This document shows positions 1 to 7,982 of a stretch of 64,000 nt of DNA, in pieces. A program made the translations under genes and the position numbers. The DNA comes from JAAYCU01 sp964401335 (GTDB lineage: Bacteria > Planctomycetota > Phycisphaerae > UBA1845 > PWPN01), in the NCBI GenBank assembly GCA_964401335.1, contig CAYNYK010000007.1, positions 11,854 to 75,853 on the forward strand. The letters are read 5' to 3'. The notes below the pieces were generated by a model that made no database searches, was not told where the DNA came from, and worked only from the letters and a program-made list of their open reading frames with translations. The stretch's first letter is position 1; every line of letters starts with the position of its first letter.

Positions 1-1
1 C

Positions 2-808
2 AAGCTGCTGCTGAAACAGGAGAACTGGCGCGTGCAAGGCCGCCTCATCGACGGGGAGCACGGCGAGAAGCTGGCCGATAGCCGACTACGAGGCGGCGAA
101 CTGACGGCCACCGTGCCCATGCGCGGCGCCGGTCAGGAGACGGTTCAGTTCAACCTGAAAGCGACGATCAAGGGCGATATCCTCGACGGCGCGTTTATCG
201 ATGGAGAAAAACAATACCCCTTCACCGCCCGTCGTGAACGGCAATGGGAATCGCCTATCCAATTGTTCAACGGCGAAAATCTGGACGGTTGGACGGTGAA
301 AGCCTGGGAAAAACGCGACGGTTTCAACTGGCAAGTAACGGACGGCGCGCTCTGCACCCCTAAGCCGGGCAAGGACATCGTGACCGAACGCAAGTTCGAC
401 GATTTCAAGTTGCGCCTGGAGTTCAAGGTCCCTCCCGGCGGCAACAGCGGTGTGTATCTGCGCGGGCGGCACGAGGTCCAGGTCGCCGACAGTTTCGGCA
501 AACCGCTGAGCCCCGACTGCTGCGGGGCCGTCTACGGGCGTATCATCCCATCGGTCAACGCCTGCAAAAAACCTGACGAATGGCAAAGCTACGAGATCAC
601 CCTGATTGGCATGTATCTCACGGTCAAATTCAACGATCAGATCATCATCGACAACCAGTTGCTCGAAGGCATGACCGGCGGGGCGCTTGACAATGACGAT
701 AACGAACCCGGACCGATCTACCTGCAAGGCGATCATAGTGCGATTTGCTATCGCAATATCCAGATCACCCCGGCCAAGGCCCCCGTGCCGCCGGAAGGTT
801 TGGAATAA
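2..808 (+). CDS. DUF1080 (3-keto-disaccharide hydrolase-like) protein, 5' truncated
   Basis: The reading frame is open to the left edge, so the N-terminus and any signal peptide lie outside the window. The first about 75 visible residues form a beta-rich segment. From there the DUF1080 fold begins (FNGENLDGWTV), with the family hallmarks NSGVYLRGRHEVQV and, near the end, GPIYLQGDHSAICYRNIQI. DUF1080 is a concanavalin-like jelly roll found in secreted planctomycete and Bacteroidetes proteins, and some members hydrolyse 3-keto-glycosides. The substrate cannot be told from sequence. It ends at a TAA about 200 bp before recA and is probably not in its operon. Confidence 0.85.
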   Translation, partial: KLLLKQENWRVQGRLIDGEHGEKLADSRLRGGELTATVPMRGAGQETVQFNLKATIKGDILDGAFIDGEKQYPFTARRERQWESPIQLFNGENLDGWTVKAWEKRDGFNWQVTDGALCTPKPGKDIVTERKFDDFKLRLEFKVPPGGNSGVYLRGRHEVQVADSFGKPLSPDCCGAVYGRIIPSVNACKKPDEWQSYEITLIGMYLTVKFNDQIIIDNQLLEGMTGGALDNDDNEPGPIYLQGDHSAICYRNIQITPAKAPVPPEGLE

Positions 809-942
809 AATCCATCGGCCGAGTTACGAAGACATCGTGGAAAGGGCATCTCGTAAAAGTTTTGTTCGACCATAAGTTATTTATTAAAAAGTATTTAGGG
901 ATTTTATGCACATAAATAAGACGAAATTTTGTAACCTAACAC

Positions 943-970
943 TTGCCAAACTTCCGATCGTGAATATACT
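943..970 (+). promoter_or_regulatory. Sigma-70 type promoter of recA
   Basis: TTGCCA at 943-948 and TATACT at 965-970 are separated by 16 bp. This places transcription start near 977 and gives a leader of about 38 nt before the recA ATG. A 7-bp inverted repeat (ACTTCCG 950-956, CGGAAGT 973-979) spans the -10 box and could be an operator. It is not a recognised LexA box. Confidence 0.65.
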
Positions 971-1014
971 GGCGGAAGTGTTGTTTGGAAGTATATCTTT
1001 TTCAGGGCACAAAC

Positions 1015-2133
1015 ATGACTGACAAAACCGCAAGCAATCGCGAACAGGCTTTGGATCGGGCACTGGCCCAGATTGAAAAGAGTTTCGGCAAGGGGTCGAT
1101 CATGAAACTGGACGAGGACCGTCCGGCGGTGCGTGACGGCCTCAGCACCGGCGCACTATCGCTGGACCTGGCCTTGGGGGGAACGGGGATACCGCGGGGG
1201 CGGATCGTGGAGTTCTTCGGCCCTGAGTCGAGCGGAAAAACCACCCTGGCTCTTCACGTGGTGGCTTCCGCGCAGCGGGCCGGCGGGGTAGCCGCCGTCG
1301 TTGATGCCGAGCACGCCCTCGATCCGACCTGGGCAAGACGCTGCGGCGTTAAACTGGACGAACTGCTGGTCAGCCAGCCGGAATCCGGCGAGCAGGCCAT
1401 GGACATCGTGGAAATGCTGGTCCGTTCCGGAGCGGTCGATTGTATCGTGGTGGATTCGGTTGCCGCCCTGGTGCCCAAGGCCGAGTTGGAAGGGGAAATG
1501 GGGCAATCGCACGTCGGCTTGCAGGCCCGCCTGATGAGTCAGGGGCTGCGCAAGTTGACCGGCATCGTGGCGAAAAGTCGTTGCCTGGTCATTTTCATCA
1601 ACCAGATTCGCGAGAAGATCGGGGTGATGTTCGGCAACCCGGAAACCACGCCAGGCGGCCGTGCCTTGAAGTTCTACGCCTCGATCCGCCTCGACATCCG
1701 ACGTATCACCACGCTCAAGGAGGGCGAAACCGCGGTCGGCAACCGGGTGCGGGCCAAGGTGGTCAAGAACAAGGTGGCCGCCCCCTTCAAATGGGCGGAG
1801 TTCGACATCATGTTCGACAGCGGCATCAGCACCGAAGGCGACCTACTGGATATGGCGGTCGAAGACAATCTTATCGATAAAACCGGCGCCTGGTTCAGCT
1901 ATGGCTCAGCTCGACTTGGACAGGGGCGGGAAAACAGCAAGCTGTTTCTCCGGGACAATCCCGAGCTGGCCGCTGAAATCCGACAAAAAATTCTGGCCAA
2001 GCGTGGTCTGACCGATATTGGAGCAAAACCGGAGACGGCCGGTGAAACGGGCAAAAGCAAAACAGAAAGCGAGACCGCGCCCCCCGAACCCAAGGGAAAA
2101 ACCTCACCCAAAAAAGCCAAAGGACGCCGTTGA
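1015..2133 (+). CDS. recA: Recombinase RecA
   Basis: RecA is the ATP-dependent DNA strand-exchange protein and co-protease of the SOS response. This 372-residue protein has the Walker A motif GPESSGKT at residues 69-76, a Walker B segment around IVVDSVAAL, and the DNA-binding L2 loop (FGNPETTPGGRAL). The ATG at 1015 was chosen because it gives the usual RecA N-terminus (ASNREQALDRALAQIEKSFGKGS). A TTG 30 bp upstream adds an atypical extension. The last about 40 residues are low complexity and rich in Lys, Pro and Glu, ending in a basic KKAKGRR, unlike the acidic tail of E. coli RecA. The gene appears monocistronic. Confidence 0.97.
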   Translation: MTDKTASNREQALDRALAQIEKSFGKGSIMKLDEDRPAVRDGLSTGALSLDLALGGTGIPRGRIVEFFGPESSGKTTLALHVVASAQRAGGVAAVVDAEHALDPTWARRCGVKLDELLVSQPESGEQAMDIVEMLVRSGAVDCIVVDSVAALVPKAELEGEMGQSHVGLQARLMSQGLRKLTGIVAKSRCLVIFINQIREKIGVMFGNPETTPGGRALKFYASIRLDIRRITTLKEGETAVGNRVRAKVVKNKVAAPFKWAEFDIMFDSGISTEGDLLDMAVEDNLIDKTGAWFSYGSARLGQGRENSKLFLRDNPELAAEIRQKILAKRGLTDIGAKPETAGETGKSKTESETAPPEPKGKTSPKKAKGRR

Positions 2134-2365
2134 TCACAGCATATCGCGCGGCAGATGGCCCCTTCAGACAGAATACCGGCGTCGAGCCGGCATCCCGTTT
2201 ATGGGTACTTTCGTGCGTGGAAAGACTTCTCACGGTCAGCACCCACAAGCTTCGTACGCCCTGGGCGCACAAAGCTTGAAGGTGCCACACGGTTCGCTTT
2301 CGCTGTCGATGTTTATTTTTTCATTCTTGCCAAGGCTTAGGGCCGCAACCGACACTGATCCGTTA

Positions 2366-3205
2366 CTACCGTTGTCCACCCAGGGATTCGAGTAGAGCAA
2401 TGGCGGCCTGAATGTCCGCGAAGCGATCGGGGCCGGCCTCCCGCTCGATGACCAGGGGACCGGCGTAACCGACTTCACGCAGTTTCGTCACGACACCGGG
2501 GATATTCGCATCGCCGGTACCGAGGACTACATCCTGTCCCCATTCCTCACCAGGCTTGGCTGACCACTTGCCATCCTTCATGTGGACATGGGCGATTTTA
2601 TCCTTGAGGACATCGATCGCTTTGATCGGCTCGCCCACGCCGTAGAGAATCATATTGGCCGGATCGAAGTTGACCCGGATATTAGGCCGGTCTACCTCGG
2701 CGATAAAGTCGGCCAGGGCCTCGGCTTTTTCCTGACCAGTTTCCATGAGCAGAGTCAGGCCTCGCTCGCCCAGATCGTCACAAATCCGCTTAAGCCTATC
2801 GACCATGACGGCGTATTTCGGATGGCTCTTTTCGTGGGGTACGAAACCGATATGCGTGGCCAGCATTTCGACCCCGAGTTCCTGGGTGATATTCGCGACT
2901 GCCACGGTCTTGGCGTAACGTTTTTGCCAGGTATCATCATGTATGTACCCGCCGGTACGGGCGATGGTTTGAATGGTCGTATAGTCCTCCCCAAATTCAC
3001 CAAATCCGACACACATGGCGCTGACCGTCAGACCGCTGCCCTTGACGGTGGAGATGGTTTTGTCCGGGTCGGCCAGTTCCTTGGGGCTCATGATGCCGAC
3101 CTGTACCAGTCGGAGGCCCAACTCGTTCTTGATGACCTTCAAGGTCTCACCAAGATCGGGGATTTGCAGCGACCAGGTTACCATGCCGATCTGATAGGGT
3201 TTCAT
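2366..3205 (-). CDS. Sugar phosphate isomerase/epimerase, TIM-barrel family
   Basis: This 279-residue protein belongs to the AP-endonuclease-2 / xylose-isomerase-like TIM barrel superfamily. Metal-ligand segments typical of the fold are visible: LLMETGQEK, VNFDPANMILYG, HVHMKDGKW and the late VIEREAG. There is no signal peptide, so it is cytoplasmic. The start at 3205 is fixed by AGGAGAG seven bases upstream; a longer frame to 3247 lacks such a site. Relatives isomerise or epimerise sugars and inositols, but the substrate is not predictable here. It is convergent with recA. Confidence 0.85.
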   Translation of the reverse strand: MKPYQIGMVTWSLQIPDLGETLKVIKNELGLRLVQVGIMSPKELADPDKTISTVKGSGLTVSAMCVGFGEFGEDYTTIQTIARTGGYIHDDTWQKRYAKTVAVANITQELGVEMLATHIGFVPHEKSHPKYAVMVDRLKRICDDLGERGLTLLMETGQEKAEALADFIAEVDRPNIRVNFDPANMILYGVGEPIKAIDVLKDKIAHVHMKDGKWSAKPGEEWGQDVVLGTGDANIPGVVTKLREVGYAGPLVIEREAGPDRFADIQAAIALLESLGGQR

Positions 3206-3332
3206 GAAAGCTCTCTCCTTGAAAAGTGGCTCGATATTCCGCTTCATTCGTCATCAACAAGTCATCAGTTATGCGAATGACAGAGAGATGAAGGGAATGA
3301 GTGACCGAGATAAAAAACGCCGAGCAATTGAA

Positions 3333-3394
3333 TCTCTCCTTCTCTCTGTCTCTCCGTCCCTCCGTCTCTCCCTCTCTCCCTCCCTCACTCACTC
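3333..3394. repeat. Polypyrimidine low-complexity tract
   Basis: About 60 bases consist almost only of C and T on the plus strand, built from CTCTCC, CCGTC and CCCTC steps and ending in CACTCACTCA. It sits between the isomerase start and the rlmN stop, outside any supported gene. Confidence 0.8.
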
Positions 3395-3406
3395 AAGCGG
3401 CTATCC

Positions 3407-4480
3407 TCATCCTCTCGCGGAATCACCTTTCGGCCTGCCGGCCGCCCGCCGCAATTGCCCGCAGGCCGCATCGATGTCCAGCCCACGACTCTTGCGCACA
3501 TGCGCGTTGACCCCGCGCTCGCGGAGCTGTTGCACAAACCAGTGGGTCGCCGAACTGTCCGGGCGCTTAAAATCCAGGCCCGATACGGGATTATACCGGA
3601 TCAGGTTGACATTGCAGCGCATCTTCCGGCATAGGGTCACCAGACGATGGGCGTGCTCGACCTGGTCATTGACCCCGCCCAACAGCAAGTATTCGATCGT
3701 TACTTCGCGGCCGGTAATCTTGAAATAATCGCGGACGGCCTGAACCAGTTCGTCGATGGTCGCATACTTGGCCCAGGGGATGAGTTCCTTGCGCAGCTCG
3801 TCGGTCGGAGCGTGGAGCGAGATCGCCAGGTTGATCTGTAAATCCTCGCCGGCCAGTTGACGAATCTGCTTGGGCAAGCCGACGGTGCTGATCGTGATCT
3901 TGCGGGCCCCGATATTCAGGCCCCAATCGGCGTTGATAATCCGGATGGCCTTAATCACGTTATTGTAGTTGGCCAGCGGCTCGCCGATGCCCATGACCAC
4001 GATATTGCTCAGGCGTTCGCCCTGGCTTTCGCTCAGCCGGGCGAGGGTAACGACCTGCTCGACGATCTCGCCGGCTTTCAGTTGACGTTGAAGTCCACCC
4101 TGGCCGCTGGCACAAAAAACGCACCGGACAGGACAGCCGACCTGGCTGGAGATGCAGGCCGTCCGTCGCTTTTCATCAGGGATTAACACACACTCGGAAG
4201 TCGCCTCGTCCGGCCAGCGAAGCAGAAGTTTAAGAGTATGATCGCCGGCTTCCCGCCGGTCAGCCTGCGCGGCGGTAGTGATCGTCCAGTGTTCAGCCAA
4301 CTGCTGACGCAGCGGCTTGGAAAGATTACTCATGGTCGCGAAACTATCCGCCCCATGCTTGTAGACCCACTCGAAGACCTGTTTCGCCCGGTAGGCCGGC
4401 AGGTCGTGATCCGCACAGAAGGCGGCAAACTCATCGAGCGTTACGCCAAGCAGGTGTTTCTTTTCCGGTTCGGATACCAT
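3407..4480 (-). CDS. rlmN: Dual-specificity 23S rRNA/tRNA adenine C2 methyltransferase (RlmN family)
   Basis: RlmN is a radical-SAM enzyme that methylates C2 of A2503 in 23S rRNA and A37 of tRNAs. The 357-residue product has the Cys cluster CPVRCVFC (CX3CX2C) for the 4Fe-4S centre, GIGEPLANY for SAM binding, and SLHAPTDELR and LRGVN-like LLGGVND segments. A cysteine near the end (DAACGQL) matches the second catalytic Cys of the family. The ATG at 4480 gives the usual N-terminus (LLGVTLDEFAAFCADHDLPAYRAKQVFEW). No strong Shine-Dalgarno is visible and the frame continues to 4630, so the start is uncertain. Confidence 0.93.
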   Translation of the reverse strand: MVSEPEKKHLLGVTLDEFAAFCADHDLPAYRAKQVFEWVYKHGADSFATMSNLSKPLRQQLAEHWTITTAAQADRREAGDHTLKLLLRWPDEATSECVLIPDEKRRTACISSQVGCPVRCVFCASGQGGLQRQLKAGEIVEQVVTLARLSESQGERLSNIVVMGIGEPLANYNNVIKAIRIINADWGLNIGARKITISTVGLPKQIRQLAGEDLQINLAISLHAPTDELRKELIPWAKYATIDELVQAVRDYFKITGREVTIEYLLLGGVNDQVEHAHRLVTLCRKMRCNVNLIRYNPVSGLDFKRPDSSATHWFVQQLRERGVNAHVRKSRGLDIDAACGQLRRAAGRPKGDSARG

Positions 4481-4660
4481 GGCAGATAACCATATCCACC
4501 CCGGCATGAAAAGCAATATCGAGCGAATATCGGACCTGGCCGCCGGTACATCCGAGGAAAGGTCGTACGAGAATTCCAACTTACTTGGGATTATTCGTGA
4601 TCGACGCCGCGGGCTTAAAAGCACGGGCATACTCTTCTTCTACCACGGTAGGACCAGAGT

Positions 4661-4674
4661 CTGCCCATGCCACC
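4661..4674 (+). repeat. Copy of the CTGCCCATGCCA dispersed repeat
   Basis: CTGCCCATGCCACC lies in the short gap between rlmN and the next gene. The same core occurs at 48651-48663 and three times inside murD (53215-53233, 53289-53307, 53319-53336). Confidence 0.6.
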
Positions 4675-4726
4675 TTGCCCCTCCATCTCGGATACACTCC
4701 TCCACCGCCCCAGATGGATTCGTTCG

Positions 4727-5620
4727 TTACTCCCCTTTTTGAAGGAATATGCTCAGGATAACAAAGCATACCAATCCACTGATGACATACGTACCCGTCT
4801 CGCCTCCCGGAAGCGGCTTGATACAGAAAGCGAGCATGAGGGAGAAAATAAGGGTGAGGACGCCGGCCAGGGCGGTCGAGATGCCCACGATTTCGAGTAA
4901 CGGTTTCCCGATTAAAAGGCTTTGCCCCCGGATTTTATAGTGCAGCGCCGTACGCTTGACTGTCTGAGTCACGGTATACGGCGAATCGAAAGACAGGCCG
5001 AGTTCGTCACTGGGCGCGAATTTCGCCCCGCTTCCGTTGCGGGCCGCAAACAGTTGGGCATAAACCGGATTGTCGAATTCAAAAAGATGTGGACCTTTCA
5101 TCCTTACGCCTTTCATACGCGAGGCGTGGCGATGGTCCAGGAGTCGCTGGGGAAGATAATGATCCAGCACGTAAACGATCGGTAAAACCCAGATAAACGG
5201 AAGCAGGACAAACCCGATAAATAATGCCAGTGCGAAGTTAACCTCTCCCACCGCATCCAGTACGGGCTCATACCCCAGAATCAACATGGCCGAGATCAAA
5301 GCAGCCACAAAGGTGGATATTTTAATCATCAACAAGCGTTTCCGCCTATATTCTTTTTCGTGAGCGACGCATTCCGGGCAAACGCAGAAATCCAACGAGG
5401 CCGATTGGGATTCGGTCACGCGATACCCCGCGGAATGATATTTGCGAACATACGACCATTTGGCCGTCGCCATATTAGTAGTGGGAGCCAGACAACACGT
5501 GCAGACCGCCGGAATATTGAAACGATTGCATTGCGAATCCCAAGGCTGCGCAACGTTGACCTCCACGACCTCCTGTTTATCCATGATGCCATGAACCGCC
5601 GCGGCTTGTGAGGTGGACAT
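4727..5620 (-). CDS. Hypothetical membrane protein with N-terminal Cys-rich (zinc-ribbon-like) segment
   Basis: The 297-residue protein starts with a soluble stretch carrying CTCC and, about 35 residues on, CVCPEC, which together resemble a metal-binding ribbon. Four hydrophobic segments follow: about residues 100-120, 130-155, 245-268 and 278-294. About 90 polar residues lie between the second and third. The start at 5620 is supported by AGGAG five bases upstream. I do not recognise the family; the layout suggests an inner-membrane protein with cytoplasmic metal-binding head. Confidence 0.75.
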   Translation of the reverse strand: MSTSQAAAVHGIMDKQEVVEVNVAQPWDSQCNRFNIPAVCTCCLAPTTNMATAKWSYVRKYHSAGYRVTESQSASLDFCVCPECVAHEKEYRRKRLLMIKISTFVAALISAMLILGYEPVLDAVGEVNFALALFIGFVLLPFIWVLPIVYVLDHYLPQRLLDHRHASRMKGVRMKGPHLFEFDNPVYAQLFAARNGSGAKFAPSDELGLSFDSPYTVTQTVKRTALHYKIRGQSLLIGKPLLEIVGISTALAGVLTLIFSLMLAFCIKPLPGGETGTYVISGLVCFVILSIFLQKGE

Positions 5621-6043
5621 ACCATCTCCTTCATGATCGGCAACAGTCGAGTTACCGGAACCTGCCAGCCCGGATAGGTTACCGGGCGTTTAAAATACGA
5701 CTTGCCCTCACACCTAAGAATTATCGTGAGCGGATTGAAGACAAGCCCCATCTTCAATCGGCAGGGCGCGGTCCATATTTTGTTAATCTCTTCTTGAAAT
5801 ACCTATCTTGCTCGCCGCGAGCGGGATTATCGGCAAGAGTTGCGTGCAACCGTGCGCAGGGTGTCTATTAGGGACGCGATCAATGGGGGATACCCGACCG
5901 GGGAGGAATCATCTCTTGATCTTTTTCCAATCGGCCAATAAGCGTTCGAGGCCGATATCGGTCGGAGGATGGTTGAGGAGTTTGTCGAACACGTTCGGAA
6001 AGAATGAACGCTATACCTGCCACCCTGATGGACCTGCTTGGGC
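5621..6043. other. Intergenic stretch with an unrecognised coding remnant
   Basis: No intact gene is visible. On the minus strand at about 5909-6015 a short frame reads VFDKLLNHPPTDIGLERLLA and ends WKKIKR before a TGA. It looks protein-like but has an upstream stop and no start, so it is probably the tail of a decayed gene. It lies next to the HicB-like remnant. Confidence 0.3.
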
Positions 6044-6226
6044 TTAGGCGACAGGCAGGGTATCCGTGGCAACCGTGAGGGAGGGAACGGGTTCGCCATG
6101 CTTACGAAGGGACTTCACATGTGCTTGGACAGCTTCGCGAATGAATCTTTTCACTTGCTTCATTGTTTCACTACAGGATAGCCGGTCGGGTAGATCCGGT
6201 ACATAGCGGCGTGCGCCCATCTTCTC
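6044..6226 (-). pseudogene. HicB-like antitoxin fragment
   Basis: The frame reads YVPDLPDRLS, then SETMKQVKRFIREAVQAHV, KSLRKHGEPVP and TVAT. This is the order seen in HicB antitoxins (YVPDLPG, then an IREA helix, then GxPVPEP and a TVAT end). The N-terminal strand of HicB is missing and is replaced in frame by hydrophobic sequence of a different protein (see 6227-6521). The glycine after DLP has become Asp. No HicA toxin is visible on either side, so this is most likely a relic. Confidence 0.45.
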
Positions 6227-6521
6227 CAATCCGCATAAAAACAGCACGGCCGCCGTTGTCGCGTAGCGCCGCGCGTTGGGACGTACGGGACTTAGCTGTA
6301 CACCCCAGAGCCATGCCAGCAATGCGGCGACCACAAGCAGCAGACCCACCGCCGGCAGATAGGCATATTTGTCCGAGGGATCACGGTGGTAAATCCGATG
6401 ATCCCCATCGTGGGCAAAATCCCAGGAAAAAGAACAACCAACCGACCAGCAAAACCTGAGTCGACCGCCATGAGGGGACCAGTAGTGGGATCAAAAGGCC
6501 CGTGCCAATCACGCCGAGACC
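6227..6521 (-). pseudogene. Remnant of a TMTC/TPR-type polytopic membrane protein, multiply frameshifted
   Basis: Three minus-strand frames together spell a recognisable membrane segment: GLGVIGTGLLIPLLVPSW and VLLVGWLFFLGF in one frame, LPTMGIIGFTT in a second, and SDKYAYLPAVGLLLVVAALL in the third. Planctomycete TPR proteins related to TMTC/O-mannosyl-type transferases have the order LVGWLWFLGTLVPVIGL, then DRYTYLPSIGL. At least two frameshifts are needed to join these. The remnant ends at 6521, exactly where a dispersed repeat begins, and runs without a stop into the HicB-like fragment. Confidence 0.4.
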
Positions 6522-6754
6522 ATTATCCCGGATAATTCACCACGGAGGTCCGCCAAGGGCGAGATTCCGCCTTCGGCGAACACTGAGACACGGAGGTTGG
6601 CTTTTAAGTGATAGATAAAATGCCTGTTCCGGCTGGATGGCTTATAAGCACTCTGCGGCTATATCCATCCTCGACTTTTTAACCTAAGTTCTTTCTTCTC
6701 CGTGACTCCGGTGTCTCCGTGGTAAAACTCGATGAATAATCCGGGTTATCATCG
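6521..6754. repeat. MITE-like element bounded by inverted palindromic repeats
   Basis: The left end (6521-6539) is CATTATCCCGGATAATTCA, followed by CCACGGAGG. The right end, read on the opposite strand, is GATAACCCGGATTATTCA, then CGAGTTTTA and CCACGGAG. The 234-bp interval therefore has matching inverted ends of about 18 bp plus an 8-bp inner match. Single ends recur at 23128-23143 and 54714-54736. The interior overlaps only the doubtful frame at 6679-7044. Confidence 0.5.
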
Positions 6755-7044
6755 AAGGCAAAAGTTATCGCATGAAGAACCGCATTGACCCGTGAGCCTT
6801 CACCGATGTGTCCGAGATATCCCGCTTCTTGTCGGCCGCTGCGTGTATCCAGACCCATTCGTCCCCCCAGATAATCAAACCGGCTGATTGACGGCGTTTT
6901 TGACCGGCGCCGACAACAATGAAAGATAACGACCTCTGGCGTGTTTCCAAAAGGCTGGTTAACGCGGGTATGTATAACCGCCTTGGCGGGGGGAGCCTGC
7001 CCGAGTAAGATCGCGATCATGACCACAATCCCCACCCCAATCAT
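6679..7044 (-). CDS. Short hypothetical protein with N-terminal membrane segment, possibly frameshifted
   Basis: An ATG at 7044 is preceded by AAGGAG nine bases upstream and starts a hydrophobic stretch (MIGVGIVVMIAILLGQ) ending PPAKA, which could be a signal peptide. After about residue 45 the frame becomes Arg/Ser-rich and less protein-like. A second minus frame (stop at 6765) reads better there: FIVVGAGQKRRQSAGLIIWG, then DEWVWIHAAADKKRDI. A single-base frameshift near 6930-6950 is plausible. It overlaps head-on with the start region of the GDSL lipoprotein, so one of the two starts is wrong. No family recognised. Confidence 0.35.
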   Translation of the reverse strand: MIGVGIVVMIAILLGQAPPAKAVIHTRVNQPFGNTPEVVIFHCCRRRSKTPSISRFDYLGGRMGLDTRSGRQEAGYLGHIGEGSRVNAVLHAITFAFDDNPDYSSSFTTETPESRRRKNLG

Positions 7045-7885
7045 GAAAGCCGTCTCCTTTGCCGAAATCATCTCGGCGAAGAGAAGAACGGAGCGTATCG
7101 GCCGCCTTGGACCTATTATTCATCGCAGCGTTGGTACGGTATTCTCGTTGGCCCTGTTCTGTTCGGGGATCGGATGCAGCGAGAACGACTTGCTGGTACC
7201 CGATCCCGCGGTTCGCTATCTCGCGTTTGGTGATTCGGCCACATCCGGGCCCGCCAATCGCGATTATCCGGATATCCTGGTTGAGCTGCTGGGCCAAGCG
7301 CCCGAAACGTTCGCCAAACAAGGTAAGGGCGGCGAGACCACGAGCGAAGGTCTGGAACGGCTGCGCCAGCTTATTTCCCTGAAGATTTATCCCAATGCCC
7401 ACACCTTGCTTTATTGGGAGGGTGGCGCGGACATCATCGATTTAATCCAGGAAGTCGATGGTCTGCTGCTGTTCTCGCCCACGGCATCGGACTACCCTGA
7501 CTCGGAGCGGTTACTCGAGACCCTTGATGACATCCAGGCCGACATGGAAACCGCCATCACCGAAGGGCAGGCGGCCGGCCTGACAGTCTACGTCGCAACA
7601 TACTTCTCTTTAAGGGAAGCATTGGCCCAGTGCGATCCTTTGTTACTCAATATTATTCTGCCTTCGCAAGCGCGCAACGCCAATGATTACATATCGTTGT
7701 TGAATGAGCGTATCCGGCAGGCGGCCGTGAACCAAGGGGCAACGGTTGTCGATATCGCGTCTGCTGATGATATTCTTCAGGCCGATGATGCCAATTACTT
7801 TAACTGCAACCATCTGAGCGAGCAGGGCAATGAAATCGTCGCCCGGCTTTTTGCCGAGGCTCTCGGCCAAGAAACCCGTGAATGA
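7043..7885 (+). CDS. SGNH/GDSL-type hydrolase lipoprotein
   Basis: The mature domain begins with YLAFGDSATSGP, the block I motif (GDS with catalytic Ser), and ends with a block V-like NHLSEQGNEIVARL supplying the His. It is preceded by FSLALFCSGIGC, a hydrophobic stretch ending in a lipobox cysteine, so the protein is probably an outer-envelope lipoprotein. The ATG at 7043 would give a 280-residue precursor. The frame extends to 6941 and no good ribosome site was seen, so the start may lie closer to the lipobox. Substrate unknown (esterase or acylhydrolase). Confidence 0.75.
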   Translation: MKAVSFAEIISAKRRTERIGRLGPIIHRSVGTVFSLALFCSGIGCSENDLLVPDPAVRYLAFGDSATSGPANRDYPDILVELLGQAPETFAKQGKGGETTSEGLERLRQLISLKIYPNAHTLLYWEGGADIIDLIQEVDGLLLFSPTASDYPDSERLLETLDDIQADMETAITEGQAAGLTVYVATYFSLREALAQCDPLLLNIILPSQARNANDYISLLNERIRQAAVNQGATVVDIASADDILQADDANYFNCNHLSEQGNEIVARLFAEALGQETRE

Positions 7886-7982
7886 TCCGGAACAAGTTCT
7901 GCTCTTGGCCGGCATGATATCCGACGACGCTCGTCAGCGGGAGAATCGGTATCAAGGAAAGCACGAAGGCGGCCGGATTCTA

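Noticed and set aside
2155..2340. Small plus-strand frame after recA
   Set aside because: No ribosome site, no homology-like features, and a Lys/Arg/Ser composition typical of noise.
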